Origin: Streptomyces spororaveus
GTDB lineage: Bacteria > Actinomycetota > Actinomycetes > Streptomycetales > Streptomycetaceae
NCBI RefSeq assembly: GCF_016755875.1
Contig: NZ_BNED01000005.1
Span: 1,054,001 to 1,118,000 of the forward strand
Direction: 5' to 3'
DNA: 64,000 nucleotides
Within the stretch, counting starts at the first letter, position 1. Each line of letters opens with the position of its first letter. A program made the position numbers and the translations under genes. A model generated the notes under the pieces. That model did not search any database and was not told the DNA's origin. It saw nothing but the letters and a program-made list of their open reading frames with translations. This document shows positions 54,391 through 63,302 of this stretch, piece by piece.

Positions 54391-54804
54391 CCGGAGTACA
54401 GCGTGGCTGGCACGAGACGGCACCCCGTCCCGAAGCGGATGATCTACAGCGGGCGCCCGACAGCAAGAAGCAGCGAGCCGTCGCGTCCCCTCTGCCAAGA
54501 GAGCGGGGACGATCCCAGCACGGCGGCGTGCTCCGGTCACCGGTTCAGCCCGGCCAGTCGGCACACCACGGTCAGCAGGCAACCGAGGGCTCGGGCACGA
54601 GTCCGGCCACACTTGGGATCACACACGGTGATTTCATCTGCGCGCATGGTTCCATGCCTGCAGCCAGGACCTGGCGTCAGCCGACAGCGATCGGCACGCC
54701 GGATTGTGACATCCACCCGGCGCGATGGTCTCGCCATCTCGCGTGTGTGCCGGAAAGTGCGGCGAGGGCCGCAGCTGGCCCTCGCCGCCTCGTGGTGCCG
54801 CCGG
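54391..54804. other. gap, no gene recognised
   Basis: About 410 bases of mixed short frames on both strands without recognisable motifs, between two pseudogenes. Probably eroded coding DNA. Confidence 0.35.
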
Positions 54805-55510
54805 TCAGCAGAACTTGTCGGGGAACTGGGCGATGATGCCTTTGGCGAGGGTGTCGGACAGCATCATCATGTGATCGAAGGCCAGGCCGTCGTCCTTGAT
54901 CGACTTCTTGTAGTCGCCCTTGAGGAGGTCGACCGCGGACACGGTTGTCTGGTCGATGTGCTCCCTCATCGCCGGCCGGGTGACCGATGCAGGTCAGTTC
55001 TTCGGGTTGGCGGCGGTGAGGAAGCCGGCGATGTCCTCGGCGTTGGCTTACCAGTCGGCGAGAGCCTTGTCCAGGGCGGGCTTGTCGCCGGCCTGCGCGG
55101 CCTTCAGGACCGGCCCGGCCTGCTGGATGTGCGTGGTCAGCAGCGCGGTCAGCTGGTCTCCGGCCTCCCGGCCGTAGTAGACGGCGATCGCGTCGCCCAT
55201 GTCCTTCTGGTTGCGCAGCAGCCTGTCGAGGGAGGGCTGCAGGGTGTCCTGATTGTGGAAGTAGGCGTCGACCGTCACGTAGGTCCACTGCATGTGGTCC
55301 GTCCACAGCTCGCGCAGCGCGGTGTAGAGCGCGATCTGCTTCTGGAGCTTCGCGTCGTGCGGAGGGTGATCGACGACCGTAGTCACCGCCGGCTGCCGCT
55401 GCGGCCACCGGCGTCTGGATGCCGGTGTACCCGGTCAGGAGGGTTCCGGCGACGGCCAGGACCGCCATGGCGGACGCGACACGGTGGCCGCGTCGCAGTA
55501 CTCGGGTCAT
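54805..55510 (-). pseudogene. secreted helical protein gene with three inactivating lesions
   Basis: A conserved secreted protein of unknown function. The start MTRVLRRGHRVASAMAVLAV leads a signal peptide to an alanine-rich cleavage area. Then the frame shifts near 55385, and the mature part continues as ALYTALRELWTDHMQWTYVT and YYGREAGDQLTALLTTHIQQ. A TAA at about 55050 replaces the codon after ALADW, and the frame resumes ANAEDIAGFLTAANPKN. A TGA follows (probably tryptophan originally), then HIDQTTVSAVDLLKGDYKKS to the natural stop at 54805. Related proteins are all-helical and often linked to stress or membrane loci. Not functional here. Confidence 0.7.
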
Positions 55511-55736
55511 CTCTGCGTTCCTTTCACAAGCGCCCGCCGCAATTAAGGGCGCGTCGAGGACGGCGCCCGGGCCCCTGGACCCGTCCACGGGTGACACAGG
55601 CGGTCACGGACAGTGGGTGTTCCACAACAGGTCGCGGGCCGGACGAGCCCCTGCGGGTGCACCTCGCCCGATGCCCGGCATGCCGCGAGGAAGCCGAATC
55701 CTTGATCGTCCTCGCCGAAGCCGACCACGGGACTAT

Positions 55737-56095
55737 TTACGCGCAGGCGGTCGAGACGTTCCGTCTTGCTCTGGGGCTTGCCGTCAGCTCGCGGATCTGT
55801 ACTTCTACCGCGTCGACCGCCGAGCCCTTCAGCGGTCTCTCGTACCTCGTCGGCCGGTCATGCGCCAGCACCCGCTTCACCGTGTTCTTCGAGATGCCCA
55901 GCTGCCGGGCGATCGCACGGATCGGCATCTGCTCGGCCCGGTGCAACCGACGGATCTCCGCCCAGTCCTCCACAAGGATCACCTCTTCCCTCCTGACCTT
56001 GATCACCAAAGCCAGGATCAGACGGAGATCACCACATGAGTCAGTTTTGATACGCCGTCAGAGGGTCCGCGTCAGGCCGTCGTCGAGAGCCGCCC
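55737..56095 (-). mobile_element. IS21-family end with N-terminal istA fragment
   Basis: A minus-strand GTG-type start near 56009 gives an istA N-terminus, EDWAEIRRLHRAEQMPIRAI and ARQLGISKNTVKRVLAHDRP, the helix-turn-helix of IS21 transposases, then SAVDAVEVQIRELTA before similarity ends at about 55790. Upstream non-coding DNA to about 56095 matches the fragment at 0.52-0.65 kb, including TTTTGATACGCCGTCAGAGG. The catalytic domain and istB are missing. Confidence 0.78.
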
Positions 56096-56763
56096 CTTCG
56101 GGCGACGAGACGCACCGCGCCCGGCCCAGATCCGCCAGGTTCGAGCCGGTGTCGGGGTTGAAGGACCCAGTAACGCCGGTTCCTCGCGTACTCCTCTTCG
56201 TCTCGCTCGCCGGACCCGCATCATCCGGCAGTGCTGGTACGTTCCGGCTTTGCCAGGGCCTCTCCCGCCCTCCCCGGCACCACCCGGATCAGGCTGCCCT
56301 CAGCTACGCTGACCTGCTGTGACAGGCCAGAGGTGATGGTCTTCCACCTCCACTCGAACCACAGCGCCTCACGGCGCAACCAAGATCCCCGACAGAGTCA
56401 AGCTGAGCAAGGTCGTCGAATTGGCTGTCTCTCACTGTTGCTCCTGCTCATCGTCGGGGCGTTCACCGGTTCTGAGGATGCTGAGCGGGGAGAGACCCCG
56501 CGAGGAACGCCGCCGGGGTTACGAGAACGTCGGCGACGGGACGGTGGACTGGAGAGGTACCTGCGACGTGAAGTAGCCGCGTACCGTCGCGTCGGCCGCA
56601 TCTTGGCCGGCCCTACTTCCTGATGAGCGGCACTGGGAGAGGAGATGCCCGATAGGGCTAGACGCCTAGGCTCCTAGGGATTCAAAGTATCTGCCGGATC
56701 GGTCATGCTTTGGAGAGCCGCAGGGCAAGAGGCCCTGGGAACCTGCCCATTGGGGGGCCATCC
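56096..56763. other. gap, no gene recognised
   Basis: About 670 bases. One plus-strand frame contains a hydrophobic stretch (IGCLSLLLLLIVGAFTG) around 56420-56470 followed by an arginine-rich tail. It has no clear ribosome site and no family resemblance, so I do not call it a gene. The end of the stretch holds the promoter of the next gene. Confidence 0.35.
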
Positions 56764-57282
56764 ATGATCCACATTACTCTTGGGAAGATGCGCTACGTCG
56801 ACCCGGAGGAAGACCAAATGGGCCGCGACCACGTCGGCTGGGACCCGAACATGTGCGACGAGGCACTGTTCCGGGCTAACCGGGGCTGCTGGGTCCTCGG
56901 CGAGCGTGCAGAACGGGAGCAGTACGCCCTGCTGTCCTTCGAGGGCAAGGTGCGCCAGGCCATCGAAATCGGGCGCTTGGCTCCGGTGGCCGGAGGGCGC
57001 AAGGCGATCGAGGGCAGGTTCCTCAAGAAGGGGGACGAGGTCTACGACGCCTATGTCGGGGAGGACCAGCCGGTTAGCCCCTCCCGCAATCCGATCGCGT
57101 ACTTCGACTCCCCTCACGGGGCGCGGACCTGTGGCTGCGACTGCGGAGCACCGGTCACCCGCGGCTGGTTTCTGATCGGGCACGACCAAAAGGCCCTGCA
57201 TGACCGGGTCTCCAAAGTCGGCACGGTGCGTGACTTCGTCAACTGGTTCGACAGCACCTACGTGGAGCCGGCGTCCGAGTAG
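56764..57282 (+). CDS. unknown protein with Cys-rich zinc-like motif
   Basis: A 172-residue soluble protein that I cannot assign to a family. ATG 56764 was chosen because protein-like character begins there (MIHITLGKMRYVDPEEDQMG). The middle resembles SEFxGKVRQAIEIGRLAPVA-like regulation modules only loosely. The distinctive feature is RTCGCDCGAPVTRGWFLIGH with DQKALHDRVSK, a cysteine cluster followed by a Gly-His-Asp motif, which is reminiscent of small zinc-finger proteins found in phages and integrative elements. It is the only intact unknown gene in a block of mobile-element debris. GC content and codon use are slightly less extreme than in neighbours. Confidence 0.65.
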   Translation: MIHITLGKMRYVDPEEDQMGRDHVGWDPNMCDEALFRANRGCWVLGERAEREQYALLSFEGKVRQAIEIGRLAPVAGGRKAIEGRFLKKGDEVYDAYVGEDQPVSPSRNPIAYFDSPHGARTCGCDCGAPVTRGWFLIGHDQKALHDRVSKVGTVRDFVNWFDSTYVEPASE

Positions 57283-57483
57283 GCCGGGCCCTTCGTTAGC
57301 AGCTGGTAGTCGACAACAATCACAACTGTTGTCGGTATCCGGTCCGACCTGCCTCGTTCAAGGCCGAGGACGCCAGGCCGCTCCTCCCGCGCACCGCGGG
57401 CGGTACGACGGCCCGCCGGACGCTGTCCGGCCCCCGGACCTGAGATCCGGTCGGGGGCCAACCTCCTCCGCCAGGGTCCGTCT

Positions 57484-57639
57484 TCAATTTGATCTTGTCC
57501 AGATCGGGAGGGATGCGGGTGTGGCTGCTGCTTCGTAGGAGGTGGCGGTCTTCTCGTGGCGCGTGGCGATGCCGTGGAAGCCCTTGGGCTGGTTGAAGAA
57601 GCGTTCGACGGTGTTGCGACGTCGGTGGACGGCGGTGTG
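57484..57639 (-). mobile_element. IS5-family transposase C-terminal remnant
   Basis: Fifty codons on the minus strand read HRRRNTVERFFNQPKGFHGI and ATRHEKTATSYEAAATPASL before TGA 57486-57484. RRNTVERxFxxxK with the YEK(T)A stretch is the final, glutamate-containing part of IS5-type DDE transposases. The rest is absent. Confidence 0.8.
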
Positions 57640-57651
57640 TCGAAGCGTGGC

Positions 57652-58053
57652 GGGCGGCCGCCTCGGCGGCTTCGGCTACTTCGATGCAGCCGAGCACGCC
57701 GGCGCCCGTGCGGTCTCCGCCCGCGACCTCGCCGGACTCGGCCATGGTCACCGGTCCGCCGGTATCCGCTTCGAGGACGCCCTCGCGTCGCGCAAGCCCG
57801 GCTTCGACCGGGTGCGCGTCATGGACCGCATCGGGCTCGCCGCCGCCCTCTTCGACGAGGGCGAGGCCGAACGCGGGGTCAGTCCGCCCAGCAGGCACTC
57901 GTCGACGCGGCCCACGTTGACTCCACCCTCGTGGCCTCCCGGCTCAACACGCTGCTGCACGCAGCCCGCCCGTACCAGACCACCGCAGTCAACGACGTGG
58001 GGGACCGGGCGAAGGATCTGGCAGTCGCACGTCCGACCACGGTCGCGGCCTGA
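57652..58053 (+). pseudogene. TPR-type regulator C-terminal relic
   Basis: One frame reads FGYFDAAEHAGARAVSARDL and PGFDRVRVMDRIGLAAALFD, and after a frameshift near 57880 another reads QQALVDAAHVDSTLVASRLN with ARPYQTTAVNDVGDRAKDLA to TGA 58053. This is the C-terminal tetratricopeptide part of a streptomycete XRE/TPR transcription regulator. The helix-turn-helix part is missing, replaced by the IS5 remnant. Confidence 0.55.
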
Positions 58054-58067
58054 GAAACATCGAGCAC

Positions 58068-58292
58068 ATGGCCAGGCGCCGCCGCCCCGGACCGCCCAAC
58101 CAGCCCTCCCGACCCGTCCCGCACATCGATGCTGGTGACCTGCTCGCCGCGTACAGCAAGCGGCGGCGCCCGCCGATGGACATCTACCAGCGCCACCGGC
58201 ACGTGCACGGTCGAGCCGCGCACCTCGCGCCCGACGAGCCGCGCGTCTTGGAGAAACCTCACCTGAACCCCCGGCGGACCCAGGCCGGGTGA
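58068..58292 (+). CDS. small basic protein of unknown function
   Basis: A 74-residue basic frame starting 14 bases after the regulator relic. It reads HIDAGDLLAAYSKRRRPPMD and IYQRHRHVHGRAAHLAPDEP. Similar short proteins occur next to TPR regulators in streptomycetes, in my recollection, but I cannot name a family. The antisense frame is also open, so the call is weak. Confidence 0.3.
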   Translation: MARRRRPGPPNQPSRPVPHIDAGDLLAAYSKRRRPPMDIYQRHRHVHGRAAHLAPDEPRVLEKPHLNPRRTQAG

Positions 58293-58338
58293 GCCGGTTG
58301 GAGGTGGTGGGCTTCTCCCAGGGCGGGGACGCTGCAAG

Positions 58339-58600
58339 GTGCGGCGGTGCGGGAACTACGGGGAGCCGTTACCCAAGGGCTCCGGCCTCAACTGGCGGTT
58401 CTGTGGTGCGACCTGCCGGGGTTCGCTCTGGCGGCGGGTCACCGACAGAGACCGTCTTGCGTCGGTCGGTCCGGCAGGGGATCGAGCTCCTGCACGGGGG
58501 CGTAGACCGCGTTTCTGCCCGAGCCACGCGGCAGCGAAGGCTCAGATCTCACCTGTCCCGACAGATGATGCGCTTATGCGGCTTCTGCGTCGAACAGGGT
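58339..58600 (+). pseudogene. zinc-ribbon protein relic
   Basis: One frame has CGNYGEPLPKGSGLNWRFCG with ATCRGSLWRR, a CxxC...CxxxC-type zinc ribbon in which the second cysteine of the first pair is now tyrosine. Further on, FLPEPRGSEGSDLTCPD is readable in another frame. At least one frameshift and one lost ligand indicate decay. The original function is unknown. Confidence 0.35.
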
Positions 58601-58764
58601 GACGAAAGAGACGGGATTCTATCCGAAGGATGCCGCCACCTCCTCGCTTTTGAGCACCATCGCCGAATCAATTTATCTTCCTACCGCAAAGAATAGCGTG
58701 GTCAATGTCCCAGATTCCCAGGTGCCGCACGCCGGCGAACCGTCGCGCGATCCAGGAGGACATG

Positions 58765-59442
58765 ATGAATTCTCACGCACGCAACTACCGGCCCTCATCC
58801 CGCCGTGGCCGAGGCCGCCTGACAGCCGCTGTGGTTACTCTCGTCGCGATCATCGCCACCGCAACCGTGTGGCTCTCCCAGAAGCACGGGACGGCCCACG
58901 AGGCGGGCTCAGCCCACCTCCCTGCAGCCGAAACTGGCCTGGCTGTACCCCAGTCTGCCAACACCGGCGCGGTCTCCGCATTGGACAAGTCCTTCCTCAC
59001 CAAGGTCAGGCAGGCCGGACTGTGGGAGATTCCGGCTGGCCGACTTGCCCAGACGCACGCATCGAACGAAGCGGTCAAACGGGCCGGTCTGCATCTGCTC
59101 GACGGGCACAGCAAACTCGACCAACTGGTTCGCGAGGACTCTGAGGTGCTGAACGTGCCCATCCCCGACCAGGCGACCGCCGAACAGCTAGGCTGGGTGA
59201 AGCAGTTGGAGGCGGCCCGGGGCCCCGCATTCGACCAGCTCTTTGTGGACCTTCTCCGTGCTTCCCACGGCAAGGTGTTCATCACCATCGGAGAGGTCCG
59301 CGCATCCACCAAGAACTCCTTGGTGAGGCGGTTGGCGACCCAGACCAATACTACTGTCCAGGACCACATGGATGTTCTGGAGGACACCGGTCTCGTCACC
59401 GATGCCACCCTGGACGACATCGCCTCCACCATTGCCAAGTAG
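58765..59442 (+). CDS. DUF4142 domain secreted/membrane-anchored protein
   Basis: A 225-residue protein with an N-terminal membrane anchor or signal (LTAAVVTLVAIIATATVWLS) and a helical DUF4142 domain. Family features are SFLTKVRQAGLWEIPAGRLA, ASNEAVKRAGLHLLDGHSKL and a C-terminal TVQDHMDVLEDTGLV. DUF4142 is a ferritin-like helical fold of unknown role found in outer compartments. ATG 58765 lies five bases after AGGAGG, while the adjacent ATG 58762 is too close. It stands alone among IS relics. Confidence 0.85.
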   Translation: MNSHARNYRPSSRRGRGRLTAAVVTLVAIIATATVWLSQKHGTAHEAGSAHLPAAETGLAVPQSANTGAVSALDKSFLTKVRQAGLWEIPAGRLAQTHASNEAVKRAGLHLLDGHSKLDQLVREDSEVLNVPIPDQATAEQLGWVKQLEAARGPAFDQLFVDLLRASHGKVFITIGEVRASTKNSLVRRLATQTNTTVQDHMDVLEDTGLVTDATLDDIASTIAK

Positions 59443-59541
59443 CGTCCCGGGCCCCCGCCTGCCGGGGCTCTCGAACCTCCCCGCGCATTCGGCGGTCACC
59501 ATTGGCCGACGGTGCGGGACGAGGAACTCAAGCCCCTGATC

Positions 59542-59845
59542 CATCGAGATCTTCGAGGCCGACTACCGTGTCTACGGGGCCAGGAAGATCCGGCGGGGGC
59601 TGAACCGGCAGGGCCATGCCGTGGCCCGCTGCACCGTCGAACGGCTCATGTACGAAACCGGCATCGCCGGCATCGTCCGAGGCAAGAAAGTGATCACCAC
59701 GATCCTGGACCCCGGAGCCGCCCGTGCCCCCAACCGCCTGGACCGCGAGTCGCCCAAGCGCCCAACCGCACCTGGGTCTCCGACTTCACGCACGTCGCCG
59801 CCTGGGCGGGTGTCGTCTACGTCGCCTTTGTCGTGGACACCGGGC
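59542..59845 (+). mobile_element. IS3-family orfB N-terminal remnant
   Basis: The plus strand reads IEIFEADYRVYGARKIRRGL and VARCTVERLMYETGIAGIVR, then after a frameshift APNRTWVSDFTHVAAWAGVV and YVAFVVDT, where similarity stops just after the first catalytic aspartate. This is the first 100 codons of an IS3-type transposase, unrelated at its ends to the complete IS3 element at 12.7 kb. Confidence 0.78.
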
Positions 59846-60127
59846 CGGTGCGGGCGCTGGGGCCGCTGCTGTTCCTCTCGGCCCTTGCCCGGTTCCTGGC
59901 GCTTGCCCTGCGTACCGCCCATGACGGCGACTCCTTGATGCGTGGGGTGCGGATTCCTCCCGCCCGCGCCGGCATGAAGCGTCACCAACCGCATCCCTTC
60001 GACTACGCATCGTGGCGGATGAGTGGTGGTCGCGGCTGGTTGTGGATGCGTCCGGATGCGGCCTCGGAGCCCGGTGCCGACGATGGGCACAGCCTTCATC
60101 CGCTCGCGCCGTCAGGAGTCGATCCCC

Positions 60128-60403
60128 ATGCTGGAGCGCACGCTGCGCAAGGATCGCACCGAGGTCACCGTCATCCTTCCCGCCGACACCCCGCCCGGGA
60201 CTGTCAGCGTGGTCGGTGACTTCAACGACTGGCAGGCCGGCGTGCACACCCTGCAGCCGCGCAACGACGGGAAGCGGGCTGTGACGGTCGAGCTGCCCTC
60301 CGAGAGCGCCCGCTCGTTCCGGTATCTGGCGGCCGGTGACTACTGGTTCGACGATGAGAGCGCCGGCGACCGGGAAGGTCCCGACAGACGTCTGCACACC
60401 TGA
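60128..60403 (+). CDS. CBM48 (isoamylase/AMPK glycogen-binding) single-domain protein
   Basis: A 91-residue carbohydrate-binding module of the CBM48 type that occurs at the N-terminus of glycogen-branching and debranching enzymes but here stands alone. The core PPGTVSVVGDFNDWQAGVHT shows the signature VxGDFNDW, and SFRYLAAGDYWFDDESA is the closing strand. It probably binds alpha-glucans such as glycogen in the cytoplasm. CAGGAG lies nine bases before ATG 60128. Along with the GH15 gene it points to glucan metabolism in this island. Confidence 0.83.
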   Translation: MLERTLRKDRTEVTVILPADTPPGTVSVVGDFNDWQAGVHTLQPRNDGKRAVTVELPSESARSFRYLAAGDYWFDDESAGDREGPDRRLHT

Positions 60404-60896
60404 TCGGCCCAACCGGCGTGACCTGGGGTGGCCGTGGGCGTTGAAAGCCCGACACGTGCCCGCCGGCCCACCACCCCGGACCGGTGTCCGTGTGGCGGCC
60501 CCGCTACCGCGCCCGGCGGCGGGGCCGCCGTCACCTTCCGGACCGCTCCTTCGGTTCATGACAGAACCTCACCCACCGCCCCCTTCGGTGCCAGCCGGGT
60601 TCCTTGGCCCGGGCATGAAGCAGAAGACCGTTCCGCCTGCCGCCGCGAAGGCGGGCGCAATGTTCCTCGTCCGGGCGGGACACAACGGCCTACGGGTGTC
60701 CGGGCCTTTGTATCGGCGGGTAGATAGCCGTTGAGAGCACCCTTCCGCGGCATTCGAACGGGAACAGCGTGACACATGGGTTGCGCCGTCGTTGGACAGC
60801 GCAACCCATGTGGCCGGGCCCCGGGGATGCTCATGTCCCCGGGGCACGTGCTGCCCAGCGGTATCGGCTGCCATGCCTCCGGTACACCGCAGCGGC
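60404..60896. other. gap holding one strong hairpin
   Basis: About 490 bases with no recognisable gene. The frames on both strands are proline/arginine-rich shadows. The only clear structure is the inverted repeat at 60773-60812. Confidence 0.4.
60773..60812. terminator. perfect 14-bp inverted repeat (hairpin)
   Basis: CACATGGGTTGCGC (60773-60786) and its exact complement GCGCAACCCATGTG (60799-60812) surround a 12-base loop. It lies between the CBM48 gene and the minus-strand small gene at 60.9 kb, where a bidirectional terminator would be useful, but it could equally be a dimer-protein operator. Confidence 0.55.
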
Positions 60897-61157
60897 CTAC
60901 GCGAGGCCACCGAGGCCATCCGCGGCCGGCCTGTTCTCGGCGGAGGCGCCCAAGGGCTCGACATTGTCGACGGCCGTTGTCAACTCCACTCCGCCGGCTG
61001 TGGGGCGAATATATGCGCGCCGGGACATGCGGGGAATGCCGGTGTGGGTAGGGAGGTCTTCCCGGACCACGGCCATCAGCCGGCCCTCGGTGCCGGAGGC
61101 GATGTCACGGACGAGCCGGCCGATCAGCGGGTGCTCCTCGTGTCCGTCGCCCTTCAC
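60897..61157 (-). CDS. small conserved actinobacterial protein
   Basis: An 86-residue protein with GTG start at 61157. It reads HPLIGRLVRDIASGTEGRLM, then SRRAYIRPTAGGVELTTAVD, a beta-strand-rich pattern of small SH3-like proteins common in streptomycetes. No function is known to me. The ribosome site is weak. The downstream hairpin may terminate it. Confidence 0.6.
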   Translation of the reverse strand: MKGDGHEEHPLIGRLVRDIASGTEGRLMAVVREDLPTHTGIPRMSRRAYIRPTAGGVELTTAVDNVEPLGASAENRPAADGLGGLA

Positions 61158-61592
61158 CGCCGCTCTGCCCCCACCCTGTCCTGACCATCACGTTCGCGGC
61201 TGAGGATACGGCCGAGGCCGCAGGAAGTGGAAGCCCCGAAGGCAGGCCTCCGAAGCTTCCCTTTCACCCTCGGCTGCGGCTGTCGGCCACGAGGAATGGA
61301 GCCGGACAGTTCCCTGGGCGGTGAGGCAGGCCAGGCCCGGTCAGGGACACGGTCCCGTCAGCGGCAACGTCGACCAGGAAGCGCCCACCAGGGGCATCAA
61401 CGGTGTAGCAGACCAGTGCACCCGTGACAGTCCGGATCGGTGCAGACGCCCCAGCAGTCCGCGGGCGGCGAGCCCTGCCGCTCCGGGCTTGGAACGAGAC
61501 CACGTGGGTAGAAGTCCAGGGAGGGCAGGAGCCGGGGGGCTCGTGTCGAGAGTCCTCCGCGTTGCCTCCGACGAGACGGCTGGGAGAGCGTC
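61158..61592. other. gap, no gene recognised
   Basis: About 435 bases between divergent genes. A minus-strand frame with the stretch VTGALVCYTVDAPGGRFLVD looks protein-like for 25 codons but has neither start signals nor a family match. The promoter of the STAS gene must lie at the right side. Confidence 0.35.
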
Positions 61593-61940
61593 GTGGCTGA
61601 TCCCTCGGTCGAGACGACCGCCTCCGGCCGCTGCCTGATAGCGAGGGTCGGCGGCGAAATGGATTACGCCACCGCCCAGGTGTTCCGCGCACGGTTCGAG
61701 GAACTCATCGAGCGGGGTGACCGGTGCATCGTGCTGGATCTGTCCGGGGTCTCGTTCTGCGACTCATCCGGGCTGAACGTACTGTTCGGAGCGCGCAGGC
61801 AGGCGGATGCGAGCGGGGCGGTTGTAATGCTGGCGTGTGTGCCGGGGCCGTTGCGGCGGATCCTACACATGACCGGGGCGGATCAGGCCCTACAGGTCTA
61901 TGACACGGTCACCGATGCAGAAGCCGCCTTCGGCGGCTGA
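61593..61940 (+). CDS. STAS-domain anti-anti-sigma factor
   Basis: A 115-residue STAS protein. The phosphorylatable serine is in the block CIVLDLSGVSFCDSSGLNVL (second serine of CDSSG), and the N-terminal strand is CLIARVGGEMDYATAQVFRA. Such proteins bind RsbW-like kinases and free sigma factors when dephosphorylated by SpoIIE-type phosphatases, both of which are encoded elsewhere in this window. The GTG start at 61593 follows GGGAGAG. Partner choice cannot be told from sequence. Confidence 0.9.
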   Translation: MADPSVETTASGRCLIARVGGEMDYATAQVFRARFEELIERGDRCIVLDLSGVSFCDSSGLNVLFGARRQADASGAVVMLACVPGPLRRILHMTGADQALQVYDTVTDAEAAFGG

Positions 61941-62645
61941 GCCGCCGACCGCCCCATCAAGATCACCTCTATGCCCCGACCCGTACCTCGAAATCCCTCA
62001 AGCGGACTCCCCCGGCCACCACCGCCGACGTGCTGAAGATCGGCCTGTACGAATTCGACCTCGCGATCGAACCACACACCGCCACGGCCGCCCTCGCCGC
62101 CCTCCGGGTATCCGATACCGAGCCGGAGCGTTGAGCCCATGACGGCCGCCAGCCCCCCGTGGGCCTCCCGGACCGGACGCACCAGGGGCGCTGCCCCTAC
62201 CCACGGACACTTCGTCCGCTGGTGCCCTGGGTGAAAAAGCCCAAGACCGCTGGACTTGGTACCGGTGTCGGAGCCCGGGAAGAATCCGATACGGGCGCCC
62301 TGCGCCTCCCGGACCGCCTTCTCCTCACCAGAGGGACCCGGCGCACGGACAAGCGGTCGCTCGGCTGGTCAGTGCGGCAGCCCGTGCCCGCGATGCGCCC
62401 CTCCTCCCCCGGTCTGTCGGTACATCACGGGGACCGCACCGCAGGAACGCCAGGACCTTGAAACCCCTGCGGTGCAGCGCACGATCGGATGCCGGGCATG
62501 CATTGGGCTCAGACGTGGAACCGGCGTCAGGCTTGGCCAGGACCGGACCGCTGCAGCCCGCCGAGACTCCCAGCCCGGCCCTGAGGGGCGCAGGCGGGCC
62601 GGCGAGTTCACACTGTCAGGACGACGCGTGCAGCAAGGAGGCCGG
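61941..62645. other. gap with a short possible relic
   Basis: About 700 bases without a confident gene. At 62030-62130 one plus-strand frame reads DVLKIGLYEFDLAIEPHTAT and ends in TGA, which looks like a protein tail whose upstream part is out of frame. The rest holds no clear signal until AAGGAGG just before 62646. Confidence 0.35.
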
Positions 62646-63302
62646 ATGAGCTGGGCATCATGGACCACCCGCGGGGTGTTCGCCGGTCGGGACGGAGTGA
62701 TGACCGGCGAAGCGGGTCACGCCCTCACCGGTGAGCTCGATATTCACACCACCTGGACCGAGGCCGACGGTCTTGCCCACGTCACCGTGCAGTACAGCGG
62801 GGCTTCCGACTGGCTCCCCCTCGCAGGAAGCCCCGTCCCGTGCCCCAGCGAGGACGCGAGCCGCACCCTGCATGACGCGGTCATCCACGCCCTACGCAGC
62901 GGAGCGGCCCTCCCCTGGGCACCGGCCGATTCTGATCCTCCCCGGCGGCGAACGGATCCCGAGCCGGGCAGGCCTGCCGCCAGCAGGGGCAGCACCAGCG
63001 CGTCGTGGCGCTCGACGTGGCCTGGTCCGGTACCGAGGCGACCGCCGCGAGGCCGCGTCGGACTCACCGCCGGCCCGTGCGGACCGTACGCAGGGCGACC
63101 GTGTCGGTACCGTCGCCCGGGACGTGCTGCGAGACGCCGGCGGCCGCCACCTCGTACCGAATCGGCTGCGGCTCGCGTCGTCGGGGCGCCGCGGAGGCAG
63201 CCGGCCCCGTGGCGGCGGGGCCGCCCTTGCCGCGGCCGCGCTTCTCGCCCGGCAGCGGTGCGTGCAGCACCGCGCCGAGCACGGTGCCGCCGGCGCCGCT
63301 GA
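62646..63302 (+). CDS. unknown protein, C-terminus probably foreign
   Basis: A frame with excellent start signals (AAGGAGG then ATG at 62646). The first 95 residues look like a real small protein: RDGVMTGEAGHALTGELDIH, AHVTVQYSGASDWLPLAGSP and EDASRTLHDAVIHALRSGAA. After about 62940 the frame becomes arginine/proline-rich and runs antisense over the end of the BY-kinase-like gene to TGA 63302, which is not typical of natural proteins. I infer that the original gene was cut near 62950 by recombination. The family is not recognised. Confidence 0.5.
   Translation: MSWASWTTRGVFAGRDGVMTGEAGHALTGELDIHTTWTEADGLAHVTVQYSGASDWLPLAGSPVPCPSEDASRTLHDAVIHALRSGAALPWAPADSDPPRRRTDPEPGRPAASRGSTSASWRSTWPGPVPRRPPRGRVGLTAGPCGPYAGRPCRYRRPGRAARRRRPPPRTESAAARVVGAPRRQPAPWRRGRPCRGRASRPAAVRAAPRRARCRRRR

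Noticed and set aside
55651..55745. Plus-strand stretch VHLARCPACREEAESL as an anti-sigma zinc finger
   Set aside because: One CxxC pair alone in a short frame beside an IS fragment is too little evidence.
60750..60765. CATTCGAACGGG as a possible tRNA T-arm
   Set aside because: No matching acceptor, D or anticodon stems are present around it.
61264..61692. 142-codon minus-strand frame
   Set aside because: It overlaps the STAS gene antisense, and only a 25-residue part looks protein-like, without a start site.
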